A stretch of DNA of 39,920 bases from an uncultured Eubacteriales bacterium (GTDB taxonomy: Bacteria > Bacillota > Clostridia > Lachnospirales > Lachnospiraceae). The translations under genes and the position numbers were made by a program. The notes beneath the pieces were generated by a model, which saw only the letters and a list, made by a program, of their open reading frames with translations, ran no database searches and had not been told where the DNA came from. The stretch is from the NCBI GenBank assembly GCA_949289145.1, contig CASEML010000064.1:1-39920 (forward strand), read 5' to 3'. Below are positions 1-7,811 of this stretch, in pieces (position 1 is the stretch's first letter; every line of letters starts with the position of its first letter).

Positions 1-434
1 TTACTTTAGCACCTATAAAAGTTCGTCATATGTCAAAAGAAGACGCTGAAAAGGTTGCAATGGAGCTTTTGACAAAGGTCGGTCTTGCAGATAAAGCATC
101 AGCTTACCCTCGTGAATTATCCGGTGGTCAGCAGCAGCGAGTGGGAATTGCCAGAGCACTGGTGATGGAACCGGATTTGCTGCTGTTTGATGAACCTACC
201 TCAGCATTAGATCCTGAGTTGGTAGGGGAAGTGCTAGAAAGTATTCGACAGGTGGCAAAAACCGGAATCACTATGGTGATCGTGACTCACGAGATTGCTT
301 TTGCCAAGGAAGCAGCTACCAGAGTAATTTTTATGGAAGGCGGCGTAGTAGTAGAGGACGGCACACCGGAGCAGGTCATTGATCACCCAAAACAGGAAAG
401 GACACAGGAATTTTTGTCCCGTATTAACGGTTAA
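1..434 (+). CDS. Amino acid ABC transporter ATP-binding protein (5' truncated by window edge)
   Basis: Energises uptake by a polar amino acid type ABC importer. The reading frame is open to the left edge (first full codon at position 3), so only the C-terminal part is present and the Walker A motif lies outside the window. Visible are the ABC signature LSGGQQQRVGIARAL, Walker B with catalytic Glu (LLLFDEPTSALDPE) and the switch His (VTHEI). The residues just before the in-frame ATG at 30 (TLAPIKVRH) match the conserved region of GlnQ/HisP-type ATPases, so that ATG is internal and not the start. The substrate-binding protein and two permeases follow on the same strand, separated from it by a MITE. 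Family assignment is secure; the substrate is unknown. Confidence 0.93.
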   Translation, partial: TLAPIKVRHMSKEDAEKVAMELLTKVGLADKASAYPRELSGGQQQRVGIARALVMEPDLLLFDEPTSALDPELVGEVLESIRQVAKTGITMVIVTHEIAFAKEAATRVIFMEGGVVVEDGTPEQVIDHPKQERTQEFLSRING

Positions 435-453
435 GGGTGATTTGACATAAGAA

Positions 454-632
454 ACTAAGAGGTAACAGTTCAGCCATGATATGTCATACAAGTGCATTAT
501 GTTTACATAAAATGCACTTGTATGACATATCATGAGCGGAACGCCTGTATATGAGCAAAAGCAGCTGCGAAGCGGCGGAAAGCACGTAGTGCGGTTTTGC
601 GAATGGCGTGTGCTGAACTGTTACACTAAGAG
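454..632. mobile_element. IS66-type MITE (462-624) with 8-bp target site duplication
   Basis: A 163-bp non-coding element at 462-624 has perfect 13-bp terminal inverted repeats, GTAACAGTTCAGC at 462-474 and its reverse complement at 612-624. It is flanked by a perfect 8-bp direct repeat, ACTAAGAG, at 454-461 and 625-632. Ends beginning GTAA with 8-bp duplications are characteristic of the IS66 family, so this is probably a non-autonomous derivative. Inside are a 24-bp-arm perfect hairpin (475-498 with 511-534) and a GC-richer segment whose ACGCC/GGCGT and GCAAAA/TTTTGC pairs can form a second stem. No ORF is supported. Removing the element and one repeat leaves a normal short operon spacer before the binding-protein gene. 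Confidence 0.85.
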
Positions 633-656
633 CATCACAACAAGGAGGTAATTGAC

Positions 657-1643
657 ATGAGAAAGAGAAGATTTAGTAAGAAGATGGCAACAGTGACAGC
701 TGCAATAATGATTGCAGGAGTATTGACAGCATGTGGAGGCTCTAACGCAGAAACAGCAGATACCACAGATACAATAGATACATCAGAAAGTACCGAGGCA
801 GAAAATACAAGTTCTTCCGAAACAAGCATTGCAGGAGTGAAGGAGAATGGAGATGGTACTTATGAAGTGACCGTAGCAGTATTAGACGGAATGGCACCAT
901 ACACTTACACCGATGAAAATGGTGAAATGCAGGGATATGATTATGAATGGATGCTGGCAGTGGATGAGAAGCTGGAAAATTACACCTTTAAATATGTATC
1001 TGTCAGTGCAGATGCGGCGGCAGCAGCAATTCAGGCAGGAACCTATGCGTTTTCAGCCTCCGCTCATTTTGTAACTCCGGCAAGAATGGAGAACTATATT
1101 TTAAGTATTCCACAGTCCTATTATCCGGTCAATTTAGTATCCCGGACAGAAGATAGTTTTACCAGCTTTGAAGAACTAGACGGTAAAGTGTTAGTTCCCA
1201 ATCCGCCAAACGATGGACTTTCTATTGTATTAAATCAGATGGCAGAAGAATATCCTGATGTACATTATACACAAGAGCCCACCTCAGAATATATTCCCTA
1301 TCTGGACGGTTTACAAGATGTAATTAAGGGAAGATACGACTGTTGGTTTGGCGGAGAAACCATGTACAATGATCTGATCGCAGCAGATCCTACTTTGGCA
1401 GAAAGCAGCTTTTGCTCAGAGCCGATTACAACAGCCAGCTGTGTAGCTGTGATCAACAGCAATCTGACAGATTTAAGAGAAGCGATTAATCAGGCAACCT
1501 GTGAGTTGTATGCAGAGGGTACACTGGCTGAATTATCAGAAAAGTGGCTGGGAAAAGATTATTTTAAGGTAGCAGAAGATACCAATTCCTTATTTGATTA
1601 TGCAAATTATTCAGCAGATCAGGCTGACTGGTATAAGGAATAG
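657..1643 (+). CDS. ABC transporter substrate-binding lipoprotein (SBP family 3)
   Basis: Extracytoplasmic solute receptor of the importer. A lipoprotein signal peptide is visible: basic N-terminus, hydrophobic core and lipobox LTAC with Cys26, followed by a Ser/Thr/Glu-rich linker. The mature part has the layout of family 3 binding proteins (APYTYTDENGEMQGYDYEW near the start, a TLAELSEKWLG-type C-terminal helix). A strong AAGGAGG lies about 10 nt before the ATG. The two permeases follow directly, completing the importer with the upstream ATPase. The ligand cannot be read from sequence; amino acids are typical for the family, but the linked dehydrogenases would also allow an oxidised or hydroxy-acid relative. 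Confidence 0.9.
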   Translation: MRKRRFSKKMATVTAAIMIAGVLTACGGSNAETADTTDTIDTSESTEAENTSSSETSIAGVKENGDGTYEVTVAVLDGMAPYTYTDENGEMQGYDYEWMLAVDEKLENYTFKYVSVSADAAAAAIQAGTYAFSASAHFVTPARMENYILSIPQSYYPVNLVSRTEDSFTSFEELDGKVLVPNPPNDGLSIVLNQMAEEYPDVHYTQEPTSEYIPYLDGLQDVIKGRYDCWFGGETMYNDLIAADPTLAESSFCSEPITTASCVAVINSNLTDLREAINQATCELYAEGTLAELSEKWLGKDYFKVAEDTNSLFDYANYSADQADWYKE

Positions 1644-1677
1644 AGTTTGTATATAGGCAAAAGCGGAGGTGAGCACA

Positions 1678-2400
1678 GTGACGGAATCATTACAAATTAT
1701 CTGGCATTATCTGCCGGCACTTTTAAAGGCATTGCCAACCACATTTTATCTATTAATCGTATCTGTGTTAATAGCAGCAGTTTTAGGATTTTTCTTAGCT
1801 TGGGCTAAGATTGGAAAAAACAAAATAACAAAAGCATTATCCAGTATATTTATTTCTTTTATGCGGGGAACCCCAATGATGGTGCAAATTTTGCTGGTGT
1901 TTATAATGATTCCGGTTTTTGCCAGTAATCATAACATTGATACCAGCACTTGGAGCCCTTCCGTTTATGCAATCATTGCTTTTTCGCTGAATATGGCAGC
2001 ATTTTTTGCAGAAATTTATCGTTCCGCATATATTTCACTGGACTACAGGCAGATTGAGGCAGCACAAAGCCTTGGTATGGGAAAAGTTCAAATTTTTCGC
2101 AGGGTGATCCTGCCACAGGGGGCGGCTACAGCCCTCCCCAATCTGACTAATATGTCACTGGAGTTAATGAAAAACACTTCCATTGCAGCAGTAATTGGCG
2201 TGTATGACATTTTAGGACGTGCCAGCCAGCTGGCGAAAAACAATTACGGCGTGGGGCAGATGGAGCTTTATATGACGGTGGCAGTACTGTTCTGGCTGAT
2301 TGGGCTAATTATTTTAAGTATTTCCAATGCAGTTACTGCAAGATTGAATCGTGGAAATCCCGCAAACAGAAAGCGCAGCCTGTTTGGTGCGAGAGGTTAG
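1678..2400 (+). CDS. Amino acid ABC transporter permease (HisM/GlnP family)
   Basis: First inner-membrane permease of the importer, 240 residues with about five hydrophobic segments. The EAA loop that contacts the ATPase is present as EAAQSLGMGKVQIFRRVILPQ. I chose the GTG at 1678 because GGAGG (1665-1669) lies 8 nt upstream; the in-frame GTG at 1669 overlaps that Shine-Dalgarno sequence and would add three residues. It ends with TAG overlapping the AGGAGG of the next permease, so the two are tightly linked in one operon. Family assignment is firm; the substrate is not determined. Confidence 0.92.
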   Translation: MTESLQIIWHYLPALLKALPTTFYLLIVSVLIAAVLGFFLAWAKIGKNKITKALSSIFISFMRGTPMMVQILLVFIMIPVFASNHNIDTSTWSPSVYAIIAFSLNMAAFFAEIYRSAYISLDYRQIEAAQSLGMGKVQIFRRVILPQGAATALPNLTNMSLELMKNTSIAAVIGVYDILGRASQLAKNNYGVGQMELYMTVAVLFWLIGLIILSISNAVTARLNRGNPANRKRSLFGARG

Positions 2401-2412
2401 GAGGAATCAGAT

Positions 2413-3180
2413 ATGTATCTAGTCACATGTTTTGAAAAAATATTTACAGGCTTACCTGTTACGCTGGGGTTGACCATAGACTCTATTCTTTTGGCATTGG
2501 CAGGCGGTATTTTACTCAGCTTAGGGGTAATATGCAGATTTCGCATTGTAAATATCATTTTTTCCATCGTTAATTCCTTTTTAAAAGGAATTCCCATTTT
2601 AGTATTTCTATATATGTTTAGTTCCGCTATGGATGATATTATGGGAACCTTGGCGGAAGTATTGAATTTTACTTATGATATCCGAAATCCGCCCACCTTT
2701 GCCTTTGCGGTAATTGCCATAACATTGTCCTATGCCCCTTATATGTGTGACATGATTGTGACGGCTATGGATACGGTACCGAAGGGACAATGGGAAGCAT
2801 GTGAGGCGTTTGGGTACACAAAATTGCAGACCATGACAAGGATTATTATTCCACAGTTTATTGTGATAGCCATTCCAAATTTCGGAAATCATTTTGTTAA
2901 TGTATTAAAAGCCACATCTTTAGCATGTATGGTTACGATTATGGAAATGATGGGAGTTGCAAGAAACTTTGCAACCTTAAATCAGAATTTTTTAGTGACC
3001 TATTTTGCATGTGCATTGCTTTACTGGGCAGTGTTTGTAATATTTGAACAGTTGTTCCGTCTGTTGGAAAAGCGGCTGGGAAGATACTTACAGCCTGGAG
3101 CTACGGTAACAAAAAAGAAAAGATTTCCGTTCAAATTTGTGAAGCATCAGACAGGAACTTTGGCAGAGGAGGGCAGATAG
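2413..3180 (+). CDS. Amino acid ABC transporter permease, second subunit
   Basis: Second inner-membrane permease, 255 residues, presumed to pair with the preceding one as a heterodimer. It carries an EAA-loop sequence (WEACEAFGYTKLQTMTRIIIPQ) and several hydrophobic helices. AGGAGG at 2399-2404 precedes the ATG by 8 nt. The C-terminus has a basic tail (KKKRFPFKF). The stop is 3 nt before the iron-type dehydrogenase gene, so import and metabolism appear to be co-transcribed. Confidence 0.92.
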   Translation: MYLVTCFEKIFTGLPVTLGLTIDSILLALAGGILLSLGVICRFRIVNIIFSIVNSFLKGIPILVFLYMFSSAMDDIMGTLAEVLNFTYDIRNPPTFAFAVIAITLSYAPYMCDMIVTAMDTVPKGQWEACEAFGYTKLQTMTRIIIPQFIVIAIPNFGNHFVNVLKATSLACMVTIMEMMGVARNFATLNQNFLVTYFACALLYWAVFVIFEQLFRLLEKRLGRYLQPGATVTKKKRFPFKFVKHQTGTLAEEGR

Positions 3181-3183
3181 AAA

Positions 3184-4359
3184 ATGAGAACAGAATTTGA
3201 ATTTTTCTCACCGGTAAAATTAGTAACCGGCGTGGGAGCATCCCAAAAGATGGACCAATGGGTAAAAGCCTTTGGAGCGGACAGGATTTTGGTAGTTACC
3301 GGAAGTCATGTGGTGAAAAGCCACTCATTTGAAGTGTTTGCGGAGGCAATGAAGGAACAGGGAATATCTTTTGAAGTATATTCCAAAGTCAGGCCGGAAC
3401 CGCCTATGCATATGGTAGATGAACTGGCAAAATATGTCCGAAACGAAAATTTCGGGCTGGTGGTGGCAGTGGGGGGCGGAAGCCCCATGGATACTGCAAA
3501 GGCAGTTTGTATGTTGAAAAACAATGAAGGAAGTATCAAAGATTATCTTTTTGGCGGAAGCAAAGTTCCAAAGGAACCATCACTGCCGTTAATATGTATA
3601 CCTACCACAGCTGGCAGCGGTTCTGAGGTGACAGCCTCCAGCGTGATTGAAGATTCAGACAATCATATCAAATTATCCTGCACCCATCCGAATCTGCTGC
3701 CTAAGATAGCAATTTTAGATCCCTTAATACAGAAGGATATGCCCCCTGCCATCACGGCGGGAACAGGAATGGACGCCATGACCCATGCAGTTGAGGCGTA
3801 TACCTCTAAAAATTCCAGTGTATTTAGTGATATTTATGCGAGGCGCGCCATTGAGCTGATTGGTGAGCATTTACCTAAGGTAATGGATGAGCCGGATAAT
3901 TTAGAGAGCCGTATGATGATGGCTCAGGCCAGCTCCATGGCTGCCATTGCCTTTGTAAACGGCGGGCTTGGAGCGGTTCACGGTATTTCTCAATCCATAG
4001 GCGGAATCGCACACACCCCTCATGGAGTTACCAATGCCATCCTGCTGCCGAAGGTAATGAAATATAATTATCAGGGTAATCTGGAAAAATTTGCTGATAT
4101 TGCTTTACTGTTAGGCGTGGATACCAGCCGGCTGACCTTAGAAGAGGCAGCAAAGGCGGCAGGAGAAAGGATTGCCCGGCTAAATCAGCAAATTGGCATA
4201 CCGGATAACATAGCATGTCTTAATGTGACGAGAGATATGTTTCCGGAGATTATCAAAGGAGCCATGGGATATCGGCTGTTGTGGATGAATCCTGTGGATT
4301 TTACACAAGAATTGGCAGAGAAAATTTTAACGGAAAGTCTTTTGGGACAGGAAGGGTGA
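3184..4359 (+). CDS. Iron-containing (group III) alcohol dehydrogenase
   Basis: NAD(P)-dependent oxidoreductase of the Fe-ADH superfamily (391 residues, usual length). The nucleotide-binding motif GGGSPMDTAKAV is near residue 97. Metal-ligand motifs are intact: Asp and His in GMDAMTHAVEAYTS, then His in GAVHGIS and His in HTPHGVTNA. It starts 3 nt after the permease stop and is followed closely by the kinase-like gene, so it is part of the transporter operon. The substrate is unknown; the context suggests it reduces or oxidises a compound derived from what the importer brings in. Confidence 0.9.
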   Translation: MRTEFEFFSPVKLVTGVGASQKMDQWVKAFGADRILVVTGSHVVKSHSFEVFAEAMKEQGISFEVYSKVRPEPPMHMVDELAKYVRNENFGLVVAVGGGSPMDTAKAVCMLKNNEGSIKDYLFGGSKVPKEPSLPLICIPTTAGSGSEVTASSVIEDSDNHIKLSCTHPNLLPKIAILDPLIQKDMPPAITAGTGMDAMTHAVEAYTSKNSSVFSDIYARRAIELIGEHLPKVMDEPDNLESRMMMAQASSMAAIAFVNGGLGAVHGISQSIGGIAHTPHGVTNAILLPKVMKYNYQGNLEKFADIALLLGVDTSRLTLEEAAKAAGERIARLNQQIGIPDNIACLNVTRDMFPEIIKGAMGYRLLWMNPVDFTQELAEKILTESLLGQEG

Positions 4360-4365
4360 AGAAAT

Positions 4366-4980
4366 ATGGAAAAACGTTATGTGATCACAATATCAAGACA
4401 GTTTGGAAGTCTGGGACGTCCTATTGCCAAACGTTTAGCGGAACTGTTAAATATTAATTTTTATGACCGTGACATTGTAGAACAGGCGGCAAAGAATTTA
4501 GGACTTCCGGTTACGGTAATTAAGGATAACGAAGAAACCATCAAAAACCGTTTTTCTTTTATGAGTTATCCTTTAGGAACTGAGGCTACAGAGCAGCAGG
4601 ATGCTATTTACAATGAACAGACAAAAATTGTACGTGATCTGGCAGACAAAGGTTCCTGTATCATTGTAGGACGGTGTGCGGACTATATTCTTGGAAATGA
4701 GAAAAATTGTCTCAGAGTATATATTTATGCTCCATACGAGGAACGGTATCGAAACTGCGTAGATATTTTACATATGGACCAGGAGTCGGCAAAGAAGATG
4801 ATTCGGAAAGTAGATAAGGCAAGAAAAGCATATCATCTCCACTATGCAGGTTATGTACCGGAAAATCAGGATCATCAGGATGTGCTGATCAATAGCAGTA
4901 TTCTGGGAATCAACGGAACAGCAGAAGCACTGGCGGCTATGGTGAAAATACGTTTTTGTTTATCAGAGTTTGAAGCTTAG
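4366..4980 (+). CDS. Cytidylate kinase-like family protein
   Basis: A 204-residue protein of the cytidylate-kinase-like family (PF13189 type). The N-terminus ISRQFGSLGRPIAKRLAELL followed by FYDRDIVEQAAK matches the family's degenerate P-loop region and LID-proximal helix; the usual GSGGR is GSLGR here. CIIVGRCADYIL in the middle is also typical. Family members commonly occur beside transporters or metabolic genes in clostridia, with no settled substrate. It starts 6 nt after the dehydrogenase stop with a GAAGGGTGAAG-type ribosome site. True CMP kinase activity is doubtful. Confidence 0.82.
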   Translation: MEKRYVITISRQFGSLGRPIAKRLAELLNINFYDRDIVEQAAKNLGLPVTVIKDNEETIKNRFSFMSYPLGTEATEQQDAIYNEQTKIVRDLADKGSCIIVGRCADYILGNEKNCLRVYIYAPYEERYRNCVDILHMDQESAKKMIRKVDKARKAYHLHYAGYVPENQDHQDVLINSSILGINGTAEALAAMVKIRFCLSEFEA

Positions 4981-4992
4981 GAGGGAAAAGGA

Positions 4993-5979
4993 ATGGCAAA
5001 AGTATTATATTTTAATATTGATGATACATTGGATTACGAGAAAGAACTGTTACAGCAATGGGGCATCCGGGACATGGAACTTATAGAAATTAAGGATAAA
5101 GAATATAAAAAGACCTTTGGAGAGTATCTGAGAGATAGCGGGGCAGAAGGATTGGTAGTGGAATATGACAAGGTCACAAAAGAAGTTATGGATATGTGTC
5201 CGGAGCTGAAAATTGTATCTTTGCAGAGTATTGGCTATAATAATGTGGATATCCTGGCAGCTACAGACCATCATATCTGTGTTACCAATATACCGGGCTT
5301 TTGCGCAGATGAAGTAGCATTACATTCCGTAGGATTTGCCATCGATCTGGCAAGAAAGATTACTTATTTTGACCGGACTGTTCAGGCAGGTAAATGGGAT
5401 CCGCTGTTAGGCTATAAAACATACCGCATGCAGGATAAAGTTTTTGGCATGGTATTTTTTGGAGAGATTCCAAAACGTATGGTGCCTATGTTAAAAGCCA
5501 TGGGTCTTACCATTCTTGTGTATGCACCCACCAAGACGGCAGAATATCTGAAAGAATTTGGGTGCGAAAAAGCAGAAACCCTGGATGAATTGTTGGAAAG
5601 AGCGGACTTTGTTTCCATGCACTGTCCATTAATTGAGGGAGTAACTGATCATATGATGGGGGAAGAACAGTTTAAGAAGATGAAGAAAACAGCATTTTTT
5701 ATCAATACTGCAAGGGGCTCCGTGGCAGATGAAAAAGCCTTGGTAAAGGCATTGAAGGAAGGCTGGATTCAGGCGGCAGCGGTGGATGTGATCGAAGATG
5801 AAATGACAGAGCAGAGTGAACTTTTTGGTTTGGATAATTGTATTTTAACACCTCATGCAGCATTTATGTCGGAGGATTCCTTTTATGAAGGAAGGAGACG
5901 CTCCTTAGAGCATTTGGTACAGCGCCTGTCTAAGAAAGAACGCCCTACTAATTTAGTAAATTCTGATGTGGTTTTTTAA
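4993..5979 (+). CDS. D-2-hydroxyacid dehydrogenase family protein with degenerate dinucleotide motif
   Basis: A 328-residue protein of the D-isomer-specific 2-hydroxyacid dehydrogenase family (lactate/phosphoglycerate type). The catalytic Arg (NTARGSVADEKAL), Glu (VDVIEDEMTE) and His (LTPHAAFMSED) are all present in order. The Rossmann glycine motif, normally GxGxxG as in GLGRIG, reads FFGEIP here, so two of three glycines are lost. That may mean altered cofactor binding or a non-catalytic role. An AGGAGGG site overlaps the preceding stop, placing it as the last clear gene of the importer operon. The family is firm; activity and substrate are open. Confidence 0.85.
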   Translation: MAKVLYFNIDDTLDYEKELLQQWGIRDMELIEIKDKEYKKTFGEYLRDSGAEGLVVEYDKVTKEVMDMCPELKIVSLQSIGYNNVDILAATDHHICVTNIPGFCADEVALHSVGFAIDLARKITYFDRTVQAGKWDPLLGYKTYRMQDKVFGMVFFGEIPKRMVPMLKAMGLTILVYAPTKTAEYLKEFGCEKAETLDELLERADFVSMHCPLIEGVTDHMMGEEQFKKMKKTAFFINTARGSVADEKALVKALKEGWIQAAAVDVIEDEMTEQSELFGLDNCILTPHAAFMSEDSFYEGRRRSLEHLVQRLSKKERPTNLVNSDVVF

Positions 5980-6016
5980 AAGCATATAGTTGTTAAAACA
6001 TCACCAAAAATCCTTT

Positions 6017-6045
6017 GTGACAAACGGCAGGAAATCAGTTATAAT
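6017..6045 (+). promoter_or_regulatory. Predicted sigma-A promoter of the GntR/AEC unit
   Basis: GTGACA at 6017-6022, a 17-nt spacer, then a consensus TATAAT at 6040-6045, 37 nt before the regulator start codon. It separates this unit from the importer operon. Confidence 0.6.
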
Positions 6046-6081
6046 AGAACAAATGGATTTTAGGAGTAAGGAGGAGGGTTT

Positions 6082-6744
6082 ATGGCTGAAATGTTATATA
6101 TGAAGGTTGCCGACAATATTATTGAGCGTATTCAGAATGGTGCTTTGCAGGTAAATGCAAAGCTGTCTGAAAGAAAGCTGGCGGCAGAATATGAGGTCAG
6201 CCGTACCGTTATCCGGGAAGCAATTAAGCTTTTGAACGAAAAAGGTTTGGTACATACCATATACGGAAAGGGAAGTTATGTGAACATTCCTGACGATAAG
6301 GCTTTGATCAGCAAGTTTGAAGATGCCATGGATATAAGTCAGGTGGAACAGGAAGATGTGGTGGAAGCTAGAGAACTTTTGGAAATTGCCATGTCAAAAC
6401 TGATTTTGCAGCGTGTAAATGAGCGTGATATTCAGGTTCTCGAAGAGTTATATGAAAATATGGAAAATTGTATGGATGATGGAAGAACCTATGTAGACTA
6501 CGATGCAAAGTTCCATCTGGCCATGTCTATCTGTACTCATAACAGAGTGCTCAGCATAATGACAGGAACGCTGAATAATATGGCAAACCGGGAACTGCTT
6601 TTAAAGAGCAGAGAAGTGCGCAGCCGGGCAAATAAGGAACATAAGAAGATTATAGAAGCCTTAAAGGCACAGAATGAAAAAGGATTATTAGATGCGATCG
6701 GAGTACATATCAGATGTATCCGATCCCATATCGGAGAGGAATAA
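6082..6744 (+). CDS. GntR-family transcriptional regulator, FCD (FadR-like) subfamily
   Basis: DNA-binding regulator of 220 residues. The N-terminal winged helix is clear (ALQVNAKLSERKLAAEYEVS, then RTVIREAIKLLNEKGLV), ending in the wing GKGSYVNIP. The remaining all-helical C-terminal part, with YVDYDAKFHLAMSICTHN, is the FCD ligand-binding domain, which usually binds small carboxylates, often through a metal. GGAGGAGGG precedes the ATG. It has its own promoter and lies directly before an AEC carrier gene. It probably controls that carrier, the upstream importer operon or both; this is inferred from position only. Confidence 0.9.
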   Translation: MAEMLYMKVADNIIERIQNGALQVNAKLSERKLAAEYEVSRTVIREAIKLLNEKGLVHTIYGKGSYVNIPDDKALISKFEDAMDISQVEQEDVVEARELLEIAMSKLILQRVNERDIQVLEELYENMENCMDDGRTYVDYDAKFHLAMSICTHNRVLSIMTGTLNNMANRELLLKSREVRSRANKEHKKIIEALKAQNEKGLLDAIGVHIRCIRSHIGEE

Positions 6745-6749
6745 ACAGT

Positions 6750-7664
6750 ATGAGTACGTTAATTATTTTGCAGCAGATGGCAGTGATCGCAATTTTAGTA
6801 GGAATTGGGGTTATGCTGTGCAAAAGAGGCATGGTAGATGAGGCTGCATCAAAAAGATTGTCTGCTATTGTTATTGATATATGTAATCCTGCACTGGTGA
6901 TGTCTTGTATCCTCACTGGAGATATGAAAGCTACCCACAAAGAGCTGCTGACAGCGGTTGGGGTAGCTGTTATTATTTATGGGTTGCTTTGTGTGTTAGG
7001 TATATTGATCCCTAAACTGATTGGCGTTTCAGATATAGAGCAAAAATACTATAATCTGATGACCGTATATACCAATGTAGGATTTATCGGTATTCCTGTG
7101 GGAAAGGCAGTACTCAGCGATACTGGAATGCTTTATGTTATTGTGTTTAATATAATGTTTTGCCTGTTTTTTTATACACATGGAGTACAGGTACTTGGCG
7201 AGAAAAAGGAAAAAATTCAATTTTCAAAACTGCTGAATCCCGGAACCATCATGTCGCTTCTGGCATTGGCGGTATTCTGGTTTGACATTACTCTGCCGGA
7301 TATTTTTGCAGACAGTATTATTTATGTGGGTAATGCTACGGTATTTTTGTCTATGAGTTTGCTGGGCATATCGTTGGCTAAGGCAGCTTTCAGGGAAGGC
7401 TTTCAAGAAAAAAGTATTTGGCCCTATATTTTAGTGAGGATGCTTTTGCTTCCTATTGTGTTGGCATATGTTCTGCGGGCTCTGCGTTTTTCTGAGGATA
7501 TGGTGCAGGCATTCTGTCTGATGGTATCCATGCCGGCAGCCAATCTGCCATTGATTCAGGCGGAAAAAACCGGAGAAAATACACAGCTTTTATCTCGGGG
7601 AATCATGGTCACCACGGTAGTGTCTTTTGTGACAATTACGGTTGTGATGAGTGTAGTATTTTAA
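6750..7664 (+). CDS. AEC (auxin efflux carrier) family transporter
   Basis: Integral membrane carrier of the AEC/bile-acid-like permease family, 304 residues with about ten hydrophobic segments. The family motif around NVGFIGIPVG in the first half is intact, as is ICNPALVMSCIL near the N-terminus. Bacterial members often export or import organic acids such as malate. I chose ATG 6750, which has GGAGAGGA about 9 nt upstream; an earlier in-frame ATG at 6714 would overlap the regulator gene and lacks a ribosome site. Expression is probably coupled to the GntR gene 5 nt upstream. Confidence 0.88.
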   Translation: MSTLIILQQMAVIAILVGIGVMLCKRGMVDEAASKRLSAIVIDICNPALVMSCILTGDMKATHKELLTAVGVAVIIYGLLCVLGILIPKLIGVSDIEQKYYNLMTVYTNVGFIGIPVGKAVLSDTGMLYVIVFNIMFCLFFYTHGVQVLGEKKEKIQFSKLLNPGTIMSLLALAVFWFDITLPDIFADSIIYVGNATVFLSMSLLGISLAKAAFREGFQEKSIWPYILVRMLLLPIVLAYVLRALRFSEDMVQAFCLMVSMPAANLPLIQAEKTGENTQLLSRGIMVTTVVSFVTITVVMSVVF

Positions 7665-7726
7665 AAAGAGAGCGCAGTAACAGTTTAGAATGATACAATT
7701 CTTTAGAAACTCTATTACGAAGCATA

Positions 7727-7755
7727 TTGAAATAAAAGAAGATAGATGTTAAAAT
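7727..7755 (+). promoter_or_regulatory. Predicted sigma-A promoter of the aminotransferase gene
   Basis: TTGAAA at 7727-7732, 17-nt spacer, TAAAAT at 7750-7755; the expected transcription start is about 45-50 nt before the chosen ATG at 7812. This placement makes the earlier in-frame ATG at 7746 (inside the promoter) unlikely as a start. Confidence 0.55.
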
Positions 7756-7811
7756 ATACTGGTTACACAGATGCGCAGGCATACATAAATAGGAATAGGA
7801 GAGATTATAGG

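Noticed and set aside
234-533. 99-codon minus-strand frame across the ATPase end and MITE
   Set aside because: Crosses a conserved gene end and the element's hairpin; no family similarity.
7676-7718. GTAACAGTTTAGA ... CTATTAC, resembling the IS66-type ends seen elsewhere in the window
   Set aside because: The ends match only with gaps and there is no 8-bp flanking duplication, so chance similarity is as likely.
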